A stretch of DNA of 40,159 nt from Alphaproteobacteria bacterium. Its GTDB lineage: Bacteria > Pseudomonadota > Alphaproteobacteria > Bin95. The position numbers were made by a program, and so were the translations under genes. The stretch's first letter is position 1. Every line of letters starts with the position of its first letter. This document shows, in pieces, positions 14,771 through 22,806 of this stretch. The notes beneath the pieces are model-generated. The model saw only the letters and a list, made by a program, of their open reading frames with translations. It was not told where the DNA came from and did no database searches. The DNA lies in NCBI GenBank assembly GCA_022822125.1, contig JAJECF010000190.1, positions 1-40,159 on the forward strand, in the 5' to 3' direction.

Positions 14771-16540
14771 TCAATGCGAGTGGCGGGGCGGGGACGCGGC
14801 GACTCGGCGGTAGCGGGTGGCGAACTCCAGGCAGCCGCCCTCGGCAAGCTGGCCGACATGGCTGCGGTACAGCTCCTCCCAGGGCGTGTGGTTCTCCAGC
14901 GCCGGCGGGTCGTAGGCGGCGCGGCGGGCGGCGAGCACCTCCTCCGGCTGCAGGATATCGACGCGGCGCCTGCGCAGGTCCACCCGGAGCCGGTCGCCTG
15001 TCTCCAGGATGGCGAGATTGCCGCCGACCGCGCTCTCCGGACTCGCATTCAGGATCGAGGGGCTGCCCGACGTGCCGGACTGCCGGCCGTCGCCGATGGT
15101 CGGCAGTTCCCGCACGCCCGCCCGGATGAGCGCCGCCGGCGGCTGCATGTTGACCACCTCGGCGGAGCCCGGATAACCGACCGGGCCGGCGCCGCGCATC
15201 ACGAGTATGCTGGTCCCGTCGATGCCGAGCGCCGGGTCATCGAGCCGCGCGTGGTAGTCCTCCGGCCCGTCGAACACGATGGCCTTGCCCTCGAAGGCGT
15301 CGGGGTCGTCCAGGTTCGAGAGGAAGCGCGCGCGGAAGTCCTCGGAGATAACGCTCGTCTTCATCACCGCGGCGTCGAACAGATTACCGCCCATGACAAC
15401 GAAGCCGGCATGCTCCTTGAGGGGCTGTCCATAGGGGCGGATCACGTCCTCGTCGAGCGGAGCGGCATTGCCTATATTCTCGGCCGTGGTCCTGCCGGTG
15501 ACGGTAAGCGCATCGCCGCTCAGCTTCCCGGCGCGCAGCAATTCGCCCATGACGGCCGGCACGCCGCCCGCGCGGTGATAGTCCTCGGCCAGGTAGTCGC
15601 CTGCCGGCTGGCAATTGACGAGAAGCGGGATGTCGTAGCCGCAGTCCTGCCAGTCCTCCAGCGCGAGCTCGACGCCCATATGCCGGGCGATGGCGTTGAT
15701 ATGGATCGGCGCATTGGTGGAGCCGCCGATGGCGCTATTGACCGCGATGGCGTTCTCGAAGGCGGCGCGGGTCAGGATACGGTCGGGCGTCAGGTCCTCG
15801 CGGATCATGGCGACGATGCGCCGCCCGGTCTCATAAGCGTATTGCGCGCGCTCCTTGTGCGGGGCGGGCGGGGCGGCCGAGCCCGGCAGCGACATGCCGA
15901 GCGCCTCGGCGAGCGAGTTCATCGTCGTCGCCGTGCCCATTGTGTTGCAGTGGCCGGGGCTGGGCGCAGAGGAGGCCACCATCTCGATGAATTCCTCATA
16001 GCCGATCTCGCCCGCCGCCTGGAGCTTGCGCGCCTCCCATACGATGGTGCCGGAGCCGACGCGCCTGCCCTTCCACCAGCCATTGAACATCGGCCCGCCA
16101 TTGAGCGAGATGGCCGGCAGGTTCGCCGTCGCCGCCGCCATAATCATCGCCGGCGTGGTCTTGTCGCAGCCCGTGGTCAGGATCACCCCGTCGATGGGGT
16201 AGCCGTGCAGCACCTCCACCAGGCCGAGATAGGCGAGGTTGCGGTCGATGGCGGCGGTCGGGCGCCGGCCGCTCTCCTGGATCGGATGGACCGGAAACTC
16301 GATGGCGACGCCGCCCGCCTCGCGGATGCCGGCCCGCATGCGCTCCGCCAGCGTCTGGTGGATGCGGTTGCAGGGCGAGAGGTCGGAGCCTGTCTGCGCG
16401 ATGCCGACGATGGGCTTGCCGGACTGCAGCTCCTCCCGCGTGATGCCGTAATTCATGTACCGCTCGATATACATGGCGGTCATGCCCGGATCGTGCGGGT
16501 CGTTGAACCAGCTCCGGCTGCGCAACTGCTTCCCGGCCAT
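14771..16540 (-). CDS. IlvD/Edd-family [2Fe-2S] dehydratase, probably pentonate-type
   Basis: The 589-residue enzyme belongs to the dihydroxy-acid/sugar-acid dehydratase family, which removes water from aldonates or dihydroxy acids. The three cluster cysteines are in SPCN (Cys57), GCDKTTPA (Cys125) and GHCNTMGTA (Cys198). Lys127, the magnesium-binding carbamylated lysine in the family, follows Cys125. The C-terminal SGTSGSPSILN holds the catalytic serine. The spacing matches the [2Fe-2S] arabinonate/xylonate dehydratases better than the [4Fe-4S] IlvD or Edd, so a sugar-acid substrate is more likely than branched-chain amino acid synthesis. I chose the ATG at 16540 (MAGKQLRSRSWFND); upstream sequence to 16651 is not conserved-looking. 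No other pentose pathway gene lies nearby. Confidence 0.88.
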   Translation of the reverse strand: MAGKQLRSRSWFNDPHDPGMTAMYIERYMNYGITREELQSGKPIVGIAQTGSDLSPCNRIHQTLAERMRAGIREAGGVAIEFPVHPIQESGRRPTAAIDRNLAYLGLVEVLHGYPIDGVILTTGCDKTTPAMIMAAATANLPAISLNGGPMFNGWWKGRRVGSGTIVWEARKLQAAGEIGYEEFIEMVASSAPSPGHCNTMGTATTMNSLAEALGMSLPGSAAPPAPHKERAQYAYETGRRIVAMIREDLTPDRILTRAAFENAIAVNSAIGGSTNAPIHINAIARHMGVELALEDWQDCGYDIPLLVNCQPAGDYLAEDYHRAGGVPAVMGELLRAGKLSGDALTVTGRTTAENIGNAAPLDEDVIRPYGQPLKEHAGFVVMGGNLFDAAVMKTSVISEDFRARFLSNLDDPDAFEGKAIVFDGPEDYHARLDDPALGIDGTSILVMRGAGPVGYPGSAEVVNMQPPAALIRAGVRELPTIGDGRQSGTSGSPSILNASPESAVGGNLAILETGDRLRVDLRRRRVDILQPEEVLAARRAAYDPPALENHTPWEELYRSHVGQLAEGGCLEFATRYRRVAASPPRHSH

Positions 16541-16584
16541 GACGCGCTCTCCCCTGTCGCTCGCTGCCACGAGCCTAGCGAAGC

Positions 16585-16616
16585 GTTTTGCCGCCGGGAA
16601 GCCGTGCGCTACACTC
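16585..16616. repeat. 32-bp direct repeat, left copy (cassette boundary)
   Basis: This 32-base sequence (begins GTTTTGCCGCCGGGAAG, ends GCTACACTC) is repeated without mismatch at 18357-18388. The two copies bracket the ATPase/Toprim-like pair; copy-to-copy distance is 1772 bases. Flanking bases differ on both sides. The repeat contains a promoter-like TTGCCG and TACACT. Confidence 0.93.
16588..16615 (+). promoter_or_regulatory. Candidate promoter of the ATPase/Toprim-like cassette
   Basis: TTGCCG (16588-16593) and TACACT (16610-16615) are 16 bases apart inside the left copy of the 32-bp repeat, about 84 bases before the ATPase start. The identical arrangement in the right copy faces the NDUFA9-like gene. 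I infer that the cassette acquired, or inserted with, a duplicate of its neighbour's promoter. Confidence 0.5.
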
Positions 16617-16698
16617 AGGATACGCTTGGCGTTCGCTTCGCCGGGCAGCACGGCCGCGCCGTCGAAAGGCCGCTTCCCGGTTAACAGGAGCCGTTGCG

Positions 16699-17808
16699 AT
16701 GTTGACGAGATTCTATGCCGACAATTTCCTCTGCTTGGTTAATTTCGAACTGGCGCTCGGCGAAACCAATATTCTGCTCGGCCCCAACGGCAGCGGCAAG
16801 ACATCGGTATTGCGTGCGCTCCGGTGCGTCCAGTCACTCATCTCGCGTGGTTCCAAAATCGACGACATATTGCCGACCAGAGACCTTACATTGTTTCAGG
16901 ATCGCGACATCCAGCGTTTCGAACTCGATCTGCAACTCGATGAGAGCACCTATCGCTACGCCTTGGGCATCCAGCATGATCGAGCACGCCGTCGGATGCG
17001 AATTCGAGAAGAAACGCTGTTGCACGAGGACAGGCCGATCTTCGGAATCAGGGATGGGGACGCCCAACTGTACCGCGATGACTACACAGCAGGGCCTTCA
17101 TATCCCTTCGACTGGTCGCGTTCAGGCGTCGGGGCGTTGAACGAGAGGCCTGACAACAGGAAATTGAGCCGCTTCAGACAGGCCATAGCCAATTTCATCA
17201 TCGTGAGCCCATGCCCGCCTCTCTTCGAGCCGGAAGCCAGGAGCGAAGACAATATTCTCGATCCGCTGATGCGAAATTTCGTCGGGTGGTACCGCCATGC
17301 AGCGCAGGAGAACATGCGCGGCAACACGGAGCTGTTTCAGGCGCTCGGCGAGACAATGCCGGGATTCGATTCCATCGCCCTCATCGAGTCCGGGGAGAAT
17401 GCACGTGCGTTGAAGGTGGATTTCCGACAACCGGAGAACGACCGCCGTCATGTTCGCTACGGGTTCGACCAATTATCGGACGGCCAGAAGGCGCTTGTCG
17501 CGCTCTACAGCCTGCTTGTCCTGTCCGGCAACCGTCGCGCCTCGCTCTTTCTCGACGAGCCCGACAATTACCTGTCTCCGAGGGAGGTCCAGCCCTGGCT
17601 GGCGGCGCTTGAGGAGCGGTGCGGGGATTCGCTCGAACAAGCGGTGGTCGTATCCCATCATCCGGTAACGATCGACTACATGGCCGGAGCGGGAGGCAGG
17701 TGGTTCTACAGAGATGGAGACGGTCCCGCCCGGGTTAGCGACGAGCCGGAACGGACGGTTGAAGGAATTACGCTTTCCGAGTTGGTTGCAAGAGGCTGGG
17801 AACGGTGA
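16699..17808 (+). CDS. AAA/ABC-type ATPase of a two-gene cassette
   Basis: The 369-residue protein is a RecF/SMC-like single-domain ATPase. It opens MLTRFYADNFLCLVNFELAL and has Walker A GPNGSGKTS (28-36), an ABC-type signature LSDGQ (259-263), Walker B ASLFLDEPDN with Asp286/Glu287, and a switch-histidine pair in VVVSHHP (318-322). The middle, roughly 60-240, is a variable insert in place of a long coiled coil. ATPases of this plan pair with nuclease-like partners in anti-phage systems such as PARIS and Gabija-like or OLD-type modules. This one is smaller than typical PARIS AriA. CAGGAG precedes the ATG by about 8 bases. The stop overlaps the next gene's GTG. Base composition is less GC-rich than both neighbours, suggesting transfer. 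Confidence 0.85.
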   Translation: MLTRFYADNFLCLVNFELALGETNILLGPNGSGKTSVLRALRCVQSLISRGSKIDDILPTRDLTLFQDRDIQRFELDLQLDESTYRYALGIQHDRARRRMRIREETLLHEDRPIFGIRDGDAQLYRDDYTAGPSYPFDWSRSGVGALNERPDNRKLSRFRQAIANFIIVSPCPPLFEPEARSEDNILDPLMRNFVGWYRHAAQENMRGNTELFQALGETMPGFDSIALIESGENARALKVDFRQPENDRRHVRYGFDQLSDGQKALVALYSLLVLSGNRRASLFLDEPDNYLSPREVQPWLAALEERCGDSLEQAVVVSHHPVTIDYMAGAGGRWFYRDGDGPARVSDEPERTVEGITLSELVARGWER

Positions 17809-18338
17809 GCGGCGTTTCCTTGGTCCTGCTTTGTGAAGACAAGCAGACCGATTCTTTTGTGCGCCGATTTTTGCGACACAGAAGATTCGGCAGCCGGGAT
17901 ATCAGGACCCTTTCCCTGCCGAATTCCCGCCAGTCGGGTGAACAATGGGTGCGCGAACGATATTCGGAAGAATTGAAGGCCATCCGAGCGAGACGGCAAG
18001 CGTATCTGATCGTTGTCACTGACGCCGATAGCGGTTCGACGGAAGACCGGCGACGGCAACTGGAAGCAGAGTGCGACAATAATGGGGTTCCGCGTAGAAG
18101 CGATGACGACCCGGTCCTTATATTCGTGCCGCGCAGGAATATCGAAACTTGGTTCGCCTATCTCGATGGAACCGATGTCGACGAAGACGTTTCATACCCC
18201 AAGCTGGGTCGCCAGCGGGATTGCGAAAGGCATGCGAGGTGGCTGCACAATATGTGCCACGAAGAGCAGCGACTCCGCGAACCTGCTCCGCCCTCGCTGC
18301 TGGAAGCGTGCGAAGAATACCCGAAGTTGCAACGATAA
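17805..18338 (+). CDS. Small Toprim/DUF4276-like protein, partner of the ATPase
   Basis: The 177-residue product starts at a GTG that overlaps the ATPase stop (GTGA), so the two are translationally coupled. The pattern is Toprim-like: a beta-strand ending in an acidic pair (LVLLCED, Glu11/Asp12), a second strand ending in LIVVTDAD (Asp73/Asp75), and then FVPRRNIETWFAYL (108-120), which resembles the RxIExW motif of DUF4276/DUF4435-type proteins. In related systems such domains cut nucleic acid or act as effectors when released by the ATPase. No membrane segment is seen. I infer that it is the effector or nuclease half of the cassette. The fold assignment is by motif only and needs a profile search. 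Confidence 0.65.
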   Translation: MSGVSLVLLCEDKQTDSFVRRFLRHRRFGSRDIRTLSLPNSRQSGEQWVRERYSEELKAIRARRQAYLIVVTDADSGSTEDRRRQLEAECDNNGVPRRSDDDPVLIFVPRRNIETWFAYLDGTDVDEDVSYPKLGRQRDCERHARWLHNMCHEEQRLREPAPPSLLEACEEYPKLQR

Positions 18339-18356
18339 GCGACATGCCGCCATAGT

Positions 18357-18388
18357 GTTTTGCCGCCGGGAAGCCGTGCGCTACACTC
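18357..18388. repeat. 32-bp direct repeat, right copy (cassette boundary)
   Basis: This is an exact copy of 16585-16616, placed 18 bases after the Toprim-like gene's stop and 33 bases before the NDUFA9-like start. Here the repeat's outer edges also form AGTGT/ACACT (18355-18359 and 18383-18387). Because this copy is correctly placed to serve the chromosomal gene, it is the likely original and the left copy the duplicate. Confidence 0.93.
18360..18387 (+). promoter_or_regulatory. Candidate promoter of the NDUFA9-like gene
   Basis: TTGCCG (18360-18365), a 16-base spacer and TACACT (18382-18387) lie 34 bases before the start codon at 18422, giving an expected leader of under 30 bases. Position and spacing fit a housekeeping promoter; it has not been shown experimentally. 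Confidence 0.5.
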
Positions 18389-18421
18389 CGGAGCACGGCA
18401 GGACGGGGTCCGGGAACGGTC

Positions 18422-19363
18422 ATGCAGGGAATGCGGGTCACGGTGTTCGGCGGCGCCGGCTTTGTCGGGCGCTATATCGTCAAGCGGCTGGCGGCGGCGG
18501 GCGCCGGCGTGCGGGTCGCGTCCAGGGACCCGGAACGGGCGAAATTCCTGAAGCCCGCGGGCGGCGTCGGCCAGGTGGTGCCGGTGCAGGCCAATCTGCG
18601 CTATCCGGAGAGCGTGCGCGCGGCGGTGGACGGCGTTGATGCCGTGGTCAACTGCGTGGGCGTGCTGGCCAGCCGGGGCGCGCAGTCCTTCGCCGCCATC
18701 CACGCGACGGGCGCCGGCGCGGTCGCCTCCGCTTGCGCCGAGGCGGGCGTCGGCAGGCTGGTGCATATCTCCGCCATCGGAGCCGATGCGGCGTCCACGG
18801 CGGCATACGCCCGCTCCAAGGCCGCCGGGGAAGCGGCGATGCGGGAGGCGTTTCCCAATGCGGCGATCCTGAGGCCGAGCCTCGTGATCGGGCCCGAGGA
18901 CGATTTCTTCAACCGCTTTGCGCTCATGGCCCGGCTGCTTCCGGCGCTGCCGCTTATCGGCGGCGGCCTGACGCGCTTCCAGCCGGCCTATGTCGGCGAT
19001 GTGGCGCATGCCGCCATTGCAGCGCTCGACCGGGCGGGCGGCCTGTTCGAACTCGGCGGGCCGAAGATTTACAGCTTCAGGCAGTTGATGGAGCTCTTGC
19101 TGGCGGAGATCGGCCGCAAGCGCCTGCTGGTCCCGGTGCCGTTCCAGGTCATGCAGGCCAAGGCCGCCTTCATCCAGTTCGTCCCGGGCGCGCCGATCAC
19201 GCCGGACCAGGTCGAATTGCTGAAATACGACAATGTCGTGTCCGAGGGCGCGGCGGGCTTCGCCGAGCTCGGCATCGAGCCGAAGGACATCGAAACCGTC
19301 ATCCCGACCTATCTCGACCGCTTCCGCATCCGGGGCCGCTTCGCCGGGCGCGAGCCGGCCTGA
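18422..19363 (+). CDS. Complex I NDUFA9-like atypical SDR
   Basis: The 313-residue protein is an extended-type SDR of the NDUFA9 family. It has the N-terminal dinucleotide motif VFGGAGFVGRYIVKRLA, ASRDPERAKFLKP after the second strand, VVNCVGVLASRGAQSF, the LVHISAIGADAASTAAYARSKAAGE segment (a YxxxK is present), and ILRPSLVIGPEDDFFNRFA. These features match alphaproteobacterial relatives of the mitochondrial complex I accessory subunit NDUFA9. Such proteins are often annotated as NAD(P)H-binding or ubiquinone-related; the exact bacterial role is uncertain. The promoter-like right repeat copy lies just upstream. An EamA transporter follows on the same strand with essentially no gap. Confidence 0.87.
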   Translation: MQGMRVTVFGGAGFVGRYIVKRLAAAGAGVRVASRDPERAKFLKPAGGVGQVVPVQANLRYPESVRAAVDGVDAVVNCVGVLASRGAQSFAAIHATGAGAVASACAEAGVGRLVHISAIGADAASTAAYARSKAAGEAAMREAFPNAAILRPSLVIGPEDDFFNRFALMARLLPALPLIGGGLTRFQPAYVGDVAHAAIAALDRAGGLFELGGPKIYSFRQLMELLLAEIGRKRLLVPVPFQVMQAKAAFIQFVPGAPITPDQVELLKYDNVVSEGAAGFAELGIEPKDIETVIPTYLDRFRIRGRFAGREPA

Positions 19364-19431
19364 CGCTGCGCCCGGCCACCCGCCTGCCCGGAGGGCGCGA
19401 GGCGCGCGCCATCGCGGCGGCGCTGCTGGCG

Positions 19432-20259
19432 ATGGTGTTCTGGGGCGCGTGGTTTCCGCTGTCCCGGCTGTCCGTCACCCAGTCGATCACCCCGGAAGAC
19501 CTGGCGATCCTGCGCGTCGGCCTGCCGGGCCTGTTGCTGCTGCCGGTGGCGCTGAGGCTCGGTTTCAAAGCCGGCAAGGCGGGCTGGTGGGGCACGGCGG
19601 CGATGGCCGGCACTATCGGCATCCCTTTCGCGCTGGTGCTGGGCACGGGGCTGCTGCACGCGCCTGCGGCACACGCCGCGATCTTCATCCCCGGCACCTT
19701 CCCGGCCCTGACGGCGCTGCTCGGCACCCTGCTGCTGCGCGAGCGGGCGGGCGCGCTCCGGCTTGCCGGCGTCGGGCTGACGGCGGCGGGCGTCGGCCTC
19801 ACCGCCGTCTCGGCGCTCGGGAACGCGCCGCCGGGCGGCCTTGGCGGCTATGCGCTGTTCCATCTGGGCGCCTGGATGTGGGCGGTCTATACGGTGACGG
19901 CGCGTCGGGCCGAGGTGCCGGCGCTCCACGCAGCCGCAATCCTCTCCACAGTCTCGACGGCAGCCTTCCTGCCCTTCTTCTTCATGTTTGGCGAAAGCCG
20001 GTTGCTGGAGATTCCGTTCGGCTCCCTCGTCTGGCAGGCCTTCGTCCACGGCATCCTCGGCGGCATCGTGTCGATCTGGCTCTACAGCCATGCCATCGGC
20101 GTGCTGGGCGCGGGCCGCACCGGCGTTTTCGCAGGCCTGGTGCCGGGCCTGGGCGCCCTCTTCTCCGCGCTGCTGCTCGGCGAGAGCCTCGCCTGGCCCG
20201 AGCTCGCGGGCCTCGCCGTCGTGACTGCGGGCATCGCGATGGTGCAGGCGGGCCGGTAG
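19432..20259 (+). CDS. EamA-type (DMT superfamily) transporter
   Basis: This is a polytopic membrane protein with about ten hydrophobic segments and the two EamA repeats, the usual plan of drug/metabolite exporters. The first ATG is at 19432 (MVFWGAWFPLSRL), giving 275 residues, but that start falls within the first membrane segment. The frame is open upstream, and a CTG at 19366, three bases after the previous stop, would complete the segment (AIAAALLAMVFWGAWF). No ATG, GTG or TTG exists between, so either an unusual start is used or the first helix is short. The substrate is unknown. The gene is co-directional with the NDUFA9-like gene. Confidence 0.8.
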   Translation: MVFWGAWFPLSRLSVTQSITPEDLAILRVGLPGLLLLPVALRLGFKAGKAGWWGTAAMAGTIGIPFALVLGTGLLHAPAAHAAIFIPGTFPALTALLGTLLLRERAGALRLAGVGLTAAGVGLTAVSALGNAPPGGLGGYALFHLGAWMWAVYTVTARRAEVPALHAAAILSTVSTAAFLPFFFMFGESRLLEIPFGSLVWQAFVHGILGGIVSIWLYSHAIGVLGAGRTGVFAGLVPGLGALFSALLLGESLAWPELAGLAVVTAGIAMVQAGR

Positions 20260-20282
20260 TCCCGCCGCATCACCGCCCCCGC

Positions 20283-21164
20283 TCACCGGCCCCGCGCAAT
20301 CCGGCTTTCGGCAGCGAGATTCCACCAGGCGCCGGCGACGATCAAGCCGGCGCCGACCAGCACCATCGTCTCGGGCACCTCGAGATAGAACACGAAGCCC
20401 ACCAGCCCCAGAAGCGGGAGCTGGATATAGGTGACCGGCACCACCACCGAGATATCGCCGAGGCGGATGGACTGGTTCATGGTGAGATGCGCGAGCACGC
20501 CGGTGAAGCCGACAATGGCGATCCAGCCGGCATCCGCCCACACGACCGGCGTCCACCCTCCCCAATTGGCCAGCGCCGCGATGGGAAGCTGTATAACCAG
20601 CATCCAGAGGACGATCTGGATCGGCGTGTCGGTGCGCATCAACTCCTTGGAGAGCACATTCGCGCCCGCATAGCCGGCGGCGCCCAAGATGCACACCAGC
20701 GCCGCCCATTCCACCGGCACGGCGTGGGGGCGCAGGATGACCAGCACGCCTGCGAAGCCGAGCACGATCACGCCCCAGCGCCGCAGACCCGCGCGCTCGC
20801 CGAGGAAACCGATGGCGAACAGCGTCGCCCAGATCGGCGTGGTCGCCATCAGCGCGCTCATGTCGATCAGGCTCAGCATCGCGATGCCGTAGAACCAGGC
20901 GTACTGGCCTGCGAAATGGACGCCGTTGCGCGCAAGGTGCATCAGCGGCCGGCGGGTGGCGACGCGCCCGGCGGCAAGCGCCAGCGGCAGGGCGGCGAGG
21001 AGACCGACAAAGCTCCGCAGCACCATGATCTGCGCCGTGGACATGGTGTCCGAGAGCTGCCGCGCCGCCACCGCCATCGCCATGAAACAGAGCACCGTGG
21101 CGCACATCCACAGCGCGCCGACAATGTTGTTCCGGGCGGCTGTCCGCCGGTCGGGCGCCCTCAT
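20283..21164 (-). CDS. EamA-type (DMT superfamily) transporter
   Basis: The 293-residue protein has ten predicted membrane helices in two EamA halves, for example NIVGALWMCATVLCFMAMAV at the start and PVTYIQLPLLGLVGFVFYLE near the end. Residues such as VLRSFVGLLAALP and TTPIWATLFAIGFLGER are typical of this family's first repeat. It probably exports a small metabolite. Its ATG overlaps the stop of the upstream lyase gene by four bases, so exporter and lyase are translationally coupled. This suggests, without proving, that the exported compound relates to the lyase's pathway. The facing EamA gene at 19432 is convergent and not closely similar. Confidence 0.88.
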   Translation of the reverse strand: MRAPDRRTAARNNIVGALWMCATVLCFMAMAVAARQLSDTMSTAQIMVLRSFVGLLAALPLALAAGRVATRRPLMHLARNGVHFAGQYAWFYGIAMLSLIDMSALMATTPIWATLFAIGFLGERAGLRRWGVIVLGFAGVLVILRPHAVPVEWAALVCILGAAGYAGANVLSKELMRTDTPIQIVLWMLVIQLPIAALANWGGWTPVVWADAGWIAIVGFTGVLAHLTMNQSIRLGDISVVVPVTYIQLPLLGLVGFVFYLEVPETMVLVGAGLIVAGAWWNLAAESRIARGR

Positions 21165-22516
21165 CCGCGCGGCGGGAGGCCGGCGAGCAGGCGGTCCACC
21201 ATCTGCGGCGCTTCGCCCACATAATTGCCGGGCTCGCAGAGCCGCGCAAGTTCGCCGCGGTCGAGCTTGGCGGTCACTTCCGGCATGTCCAGCAACACAT
21301 CCAGCAGGGCGCGCCGCTCGTCCGTGGCGATGCGGCAGGCCTCATAGACGAGGTCGTGCGCCACCTGCCGGCCGAGCGCTGGCGCGAGGCCCATCATCAC
21401 TGCCTCGGACACGATCAGCCCGCGCGTCAGGTCCATATTGGCCCGCATGGCGTCGGGATCGACGCGCAGGCCCGCGACGAGGAACCGCGCCTGGGCGAGC
21501 GCGCCCGAGGCCAGCACAAAGGCTTCCGGCAGCGCCGCCCATTCCACATGCCAGGGGCCGGTGGAGCGTTCGAGGTCGGCGGCCATGGCGTCCATGACAA
21601 GGGCGGCGCGGCTCTGCACCTGTTTGGCGCAGGCGAGGATGAGTTCGCTGGAGACGGGATTGCGCTTCTGCGGCATGGTCGAGGAGCCGCCGCGGCCGGG
21701 CGCGAAGGGCTCGAAGACTTCCCCCGTCTCAGTCGCGGTCAGCAGCACCACATCGGTCGCGATCTTGGCCAGCGAGCCGGTCACGAGGGAGAGGAAGGCC
21801 AGCGTCTCGGCGATGGTGTCACGCGCCGTGTGCCAGGCGATGGCGGGCCGGGCGAGGCCCAGTTCCTCCATCAGCGCATCGGCGACCTCAAGCCCCCGCC
21901 CGTGCAGCGAGGCGAGGGTACCGGCTGCGCCCGAGAACTGGCCCATGAGCACGCGCGGGCGCAGCTGGTCGAGCCGCTCCAGATGGCGCTCGACGGGCGC
22001 GAGCCAGACGGCCGCCTTGTAGCCGAAGGTGACCGGCAGCGCGTGCTGAAGGTGCGAGCGCCCGGCCATCGGCGTGTCGCGGTATTCGCGCGCAAGGCGG
22101 GCGAGCCCGTCGCGGATGGCGAGCAGGTCCGCTTCCACAAGGGCCAGCGCGTCGCGGATCTGGAGGACGACGCCGGTGTCCTTGATGTCCTGCGTGGTCG
22201 TGCCCCAATGGACGTAGCGCCCGGCCTCCCCCTCGCAGATGGCGGCAAGGCGGTGGACCAGCGGCATGATGGCGTAGCCGACCCGGTCCACCTCCTCGCG
22301 CATGAGGTCCATGTCGATGAGTGCCGCATCCGCCTTGGCCGATATCTCGGTCGCGGCGTCCTGCGGGACGATTCCGAGCCGGCCCTGGACCCGCGCCAGC
22401 GCCGCCTCGACATCCAGCCATTTCTGCACCTGCCCGCGCTCGGAAAACACCGCCCGCATCGCGTCTGCGCCGAAAAGGTTTCCGTAGATTCCGCTGTCGA
22501 TGATGGAGACTGGCAT
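21161..22516 (-). CDS. Fumarase/adenylosuccinate lyase superfamily enzyme
   Basis: The 451-residue product carries the superfamily signature GSSTMPQKRNP (277-287), the TTTQD segment (106-110) and HLQHALPVTFG near 155-165. The N-terminal IYGNLFGADAMRAVFSERGQVQKWLDVE resembles 3-carboxy-cis,cis-muconate cycloisomerase (PcaB) and adenylosuccinate lyase. Enzymes of this superfamily eliminate fumarate or cyclise via a carbanion, working as tetramers. No other protocatechuate pathway gene is nearby, so PcaB identity is not assured. The gene is first in a two-gene unit with the overlapping EamA transporter. Confidence 0.86.
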   Translation of the reverse strand: MPVSIIDSGIYGNLFGADAMRAVFSERGQVQKWLDVEAALARVQGRLGIVPQDAATEISAKADAALIDMDLMREEVDRVGYAIMPLVHRLAAICEGEAGRYVHWGTTTQDIKDTGVVLQIRDALALVEADLLAIRDGLARLAREYRDTPMAGRSHLQHALPVTFGYKAAVWLAPVERHLERLDQLRPRVLMGQFSGAAGTLASLHGRGLEVADALMEELGLARPAIAWHTARDTIAETLAFLSLVTGSLAKIATDVVLLTATETGEVFEPFAPGRGGSSTMPQKRNPVSSELILACAKQVQSRAALVMDAMAADLERSTGPWHVEWAALPEAFVLASGALAQARFLVAGLRVDPDAMRANMDLTRGLIVSEAVMMGLAPALGRQVAHDLVYEACRIATDERRALLDVLLDMPEVTAKLDRGELARLCEPGNYVGEAPQMVDRLLAGLPPRG

Positions 22517-22594
22517 CGTCCCGCATTCCCCGCTGCCGCCGGCGCATGCAGCCTAAACCCAGCGGTCGTCGATCGGAACCGATGGCGAAGCCCC

Positions 22595-22635
22595 TTATCG
22601 TCGCCCCCGCGAAGGCGGGGGCCGGGGCGACGAAG
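22595..22635. repeat. Small palindromic sequence
   Basis: GTCGCCCCCGCGAAGGCGGGGGCCGGGGCGAC can be folded as CCCCCGC-GAAG-GCGGGGG, a strong stem with outer GTCGCC/GGCGAC pairing, at about 22601-22632. Stems with this CCCCGCGAAGGCGGGG core occur as dispersed repeats in some alphaproteobacteria. It follows the lyase gene's upstream side and has no T-run, so a terminator role is unlikely. Confidence 0.5.
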
Positions 22636-22651
22636 AGGAGCCTGCCCATCC

Positions 22652-22797
22652 CTCATCCTGAGTAGCAACCGCGCCAGTAGCCTGTCCTGAGCCTGCCGAA
22701 GGGGGCGCGTATCGAAGGACCGCCCCGAACCGTCGGCAGCCGTCCTTCGATACGCGCCGGCCTTCGCAGAGCGAAAGCCGGCGCTACTCAGGATGAG
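22652..22797. repeat. Dispersed repeat, copy E (hairpin part only)
   Basis: CTCATCCTGAGTAGC at the left end pairs with GCTACTCAGGATGAG at the right end. Inside, GCGCGTATCGAAGGAC pairs with GTCCTTCGATACGCGC. It shares its arms with copies A-C but lacks their ATACC-bounded outer sequence. It occupies the space between two divergently placed genes' outer ends and has no coding capacity. Confidence 0.75.
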
Positions 22798-22806
22798 GAG
22801 CCAGGA

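Noticed and set aside
14774..16684. 636-codon open frame on the plus strand
   Set aside because: It is a shadow of the IlvD/Edd-family dehydratase on the other strand. The translation is Arg/Ala/Gly-rich with no motifs, as GC-rich antisense frames usually are.
16699..18338. Straight assignment of the ATPase/Toprim-like pair to PARIS
   Set aside because: The ATPase lacks the size and obvious coiled-coil insert I would expect of AriA, and the partner is much shorter than typical AriB. Only the general plan is shared.
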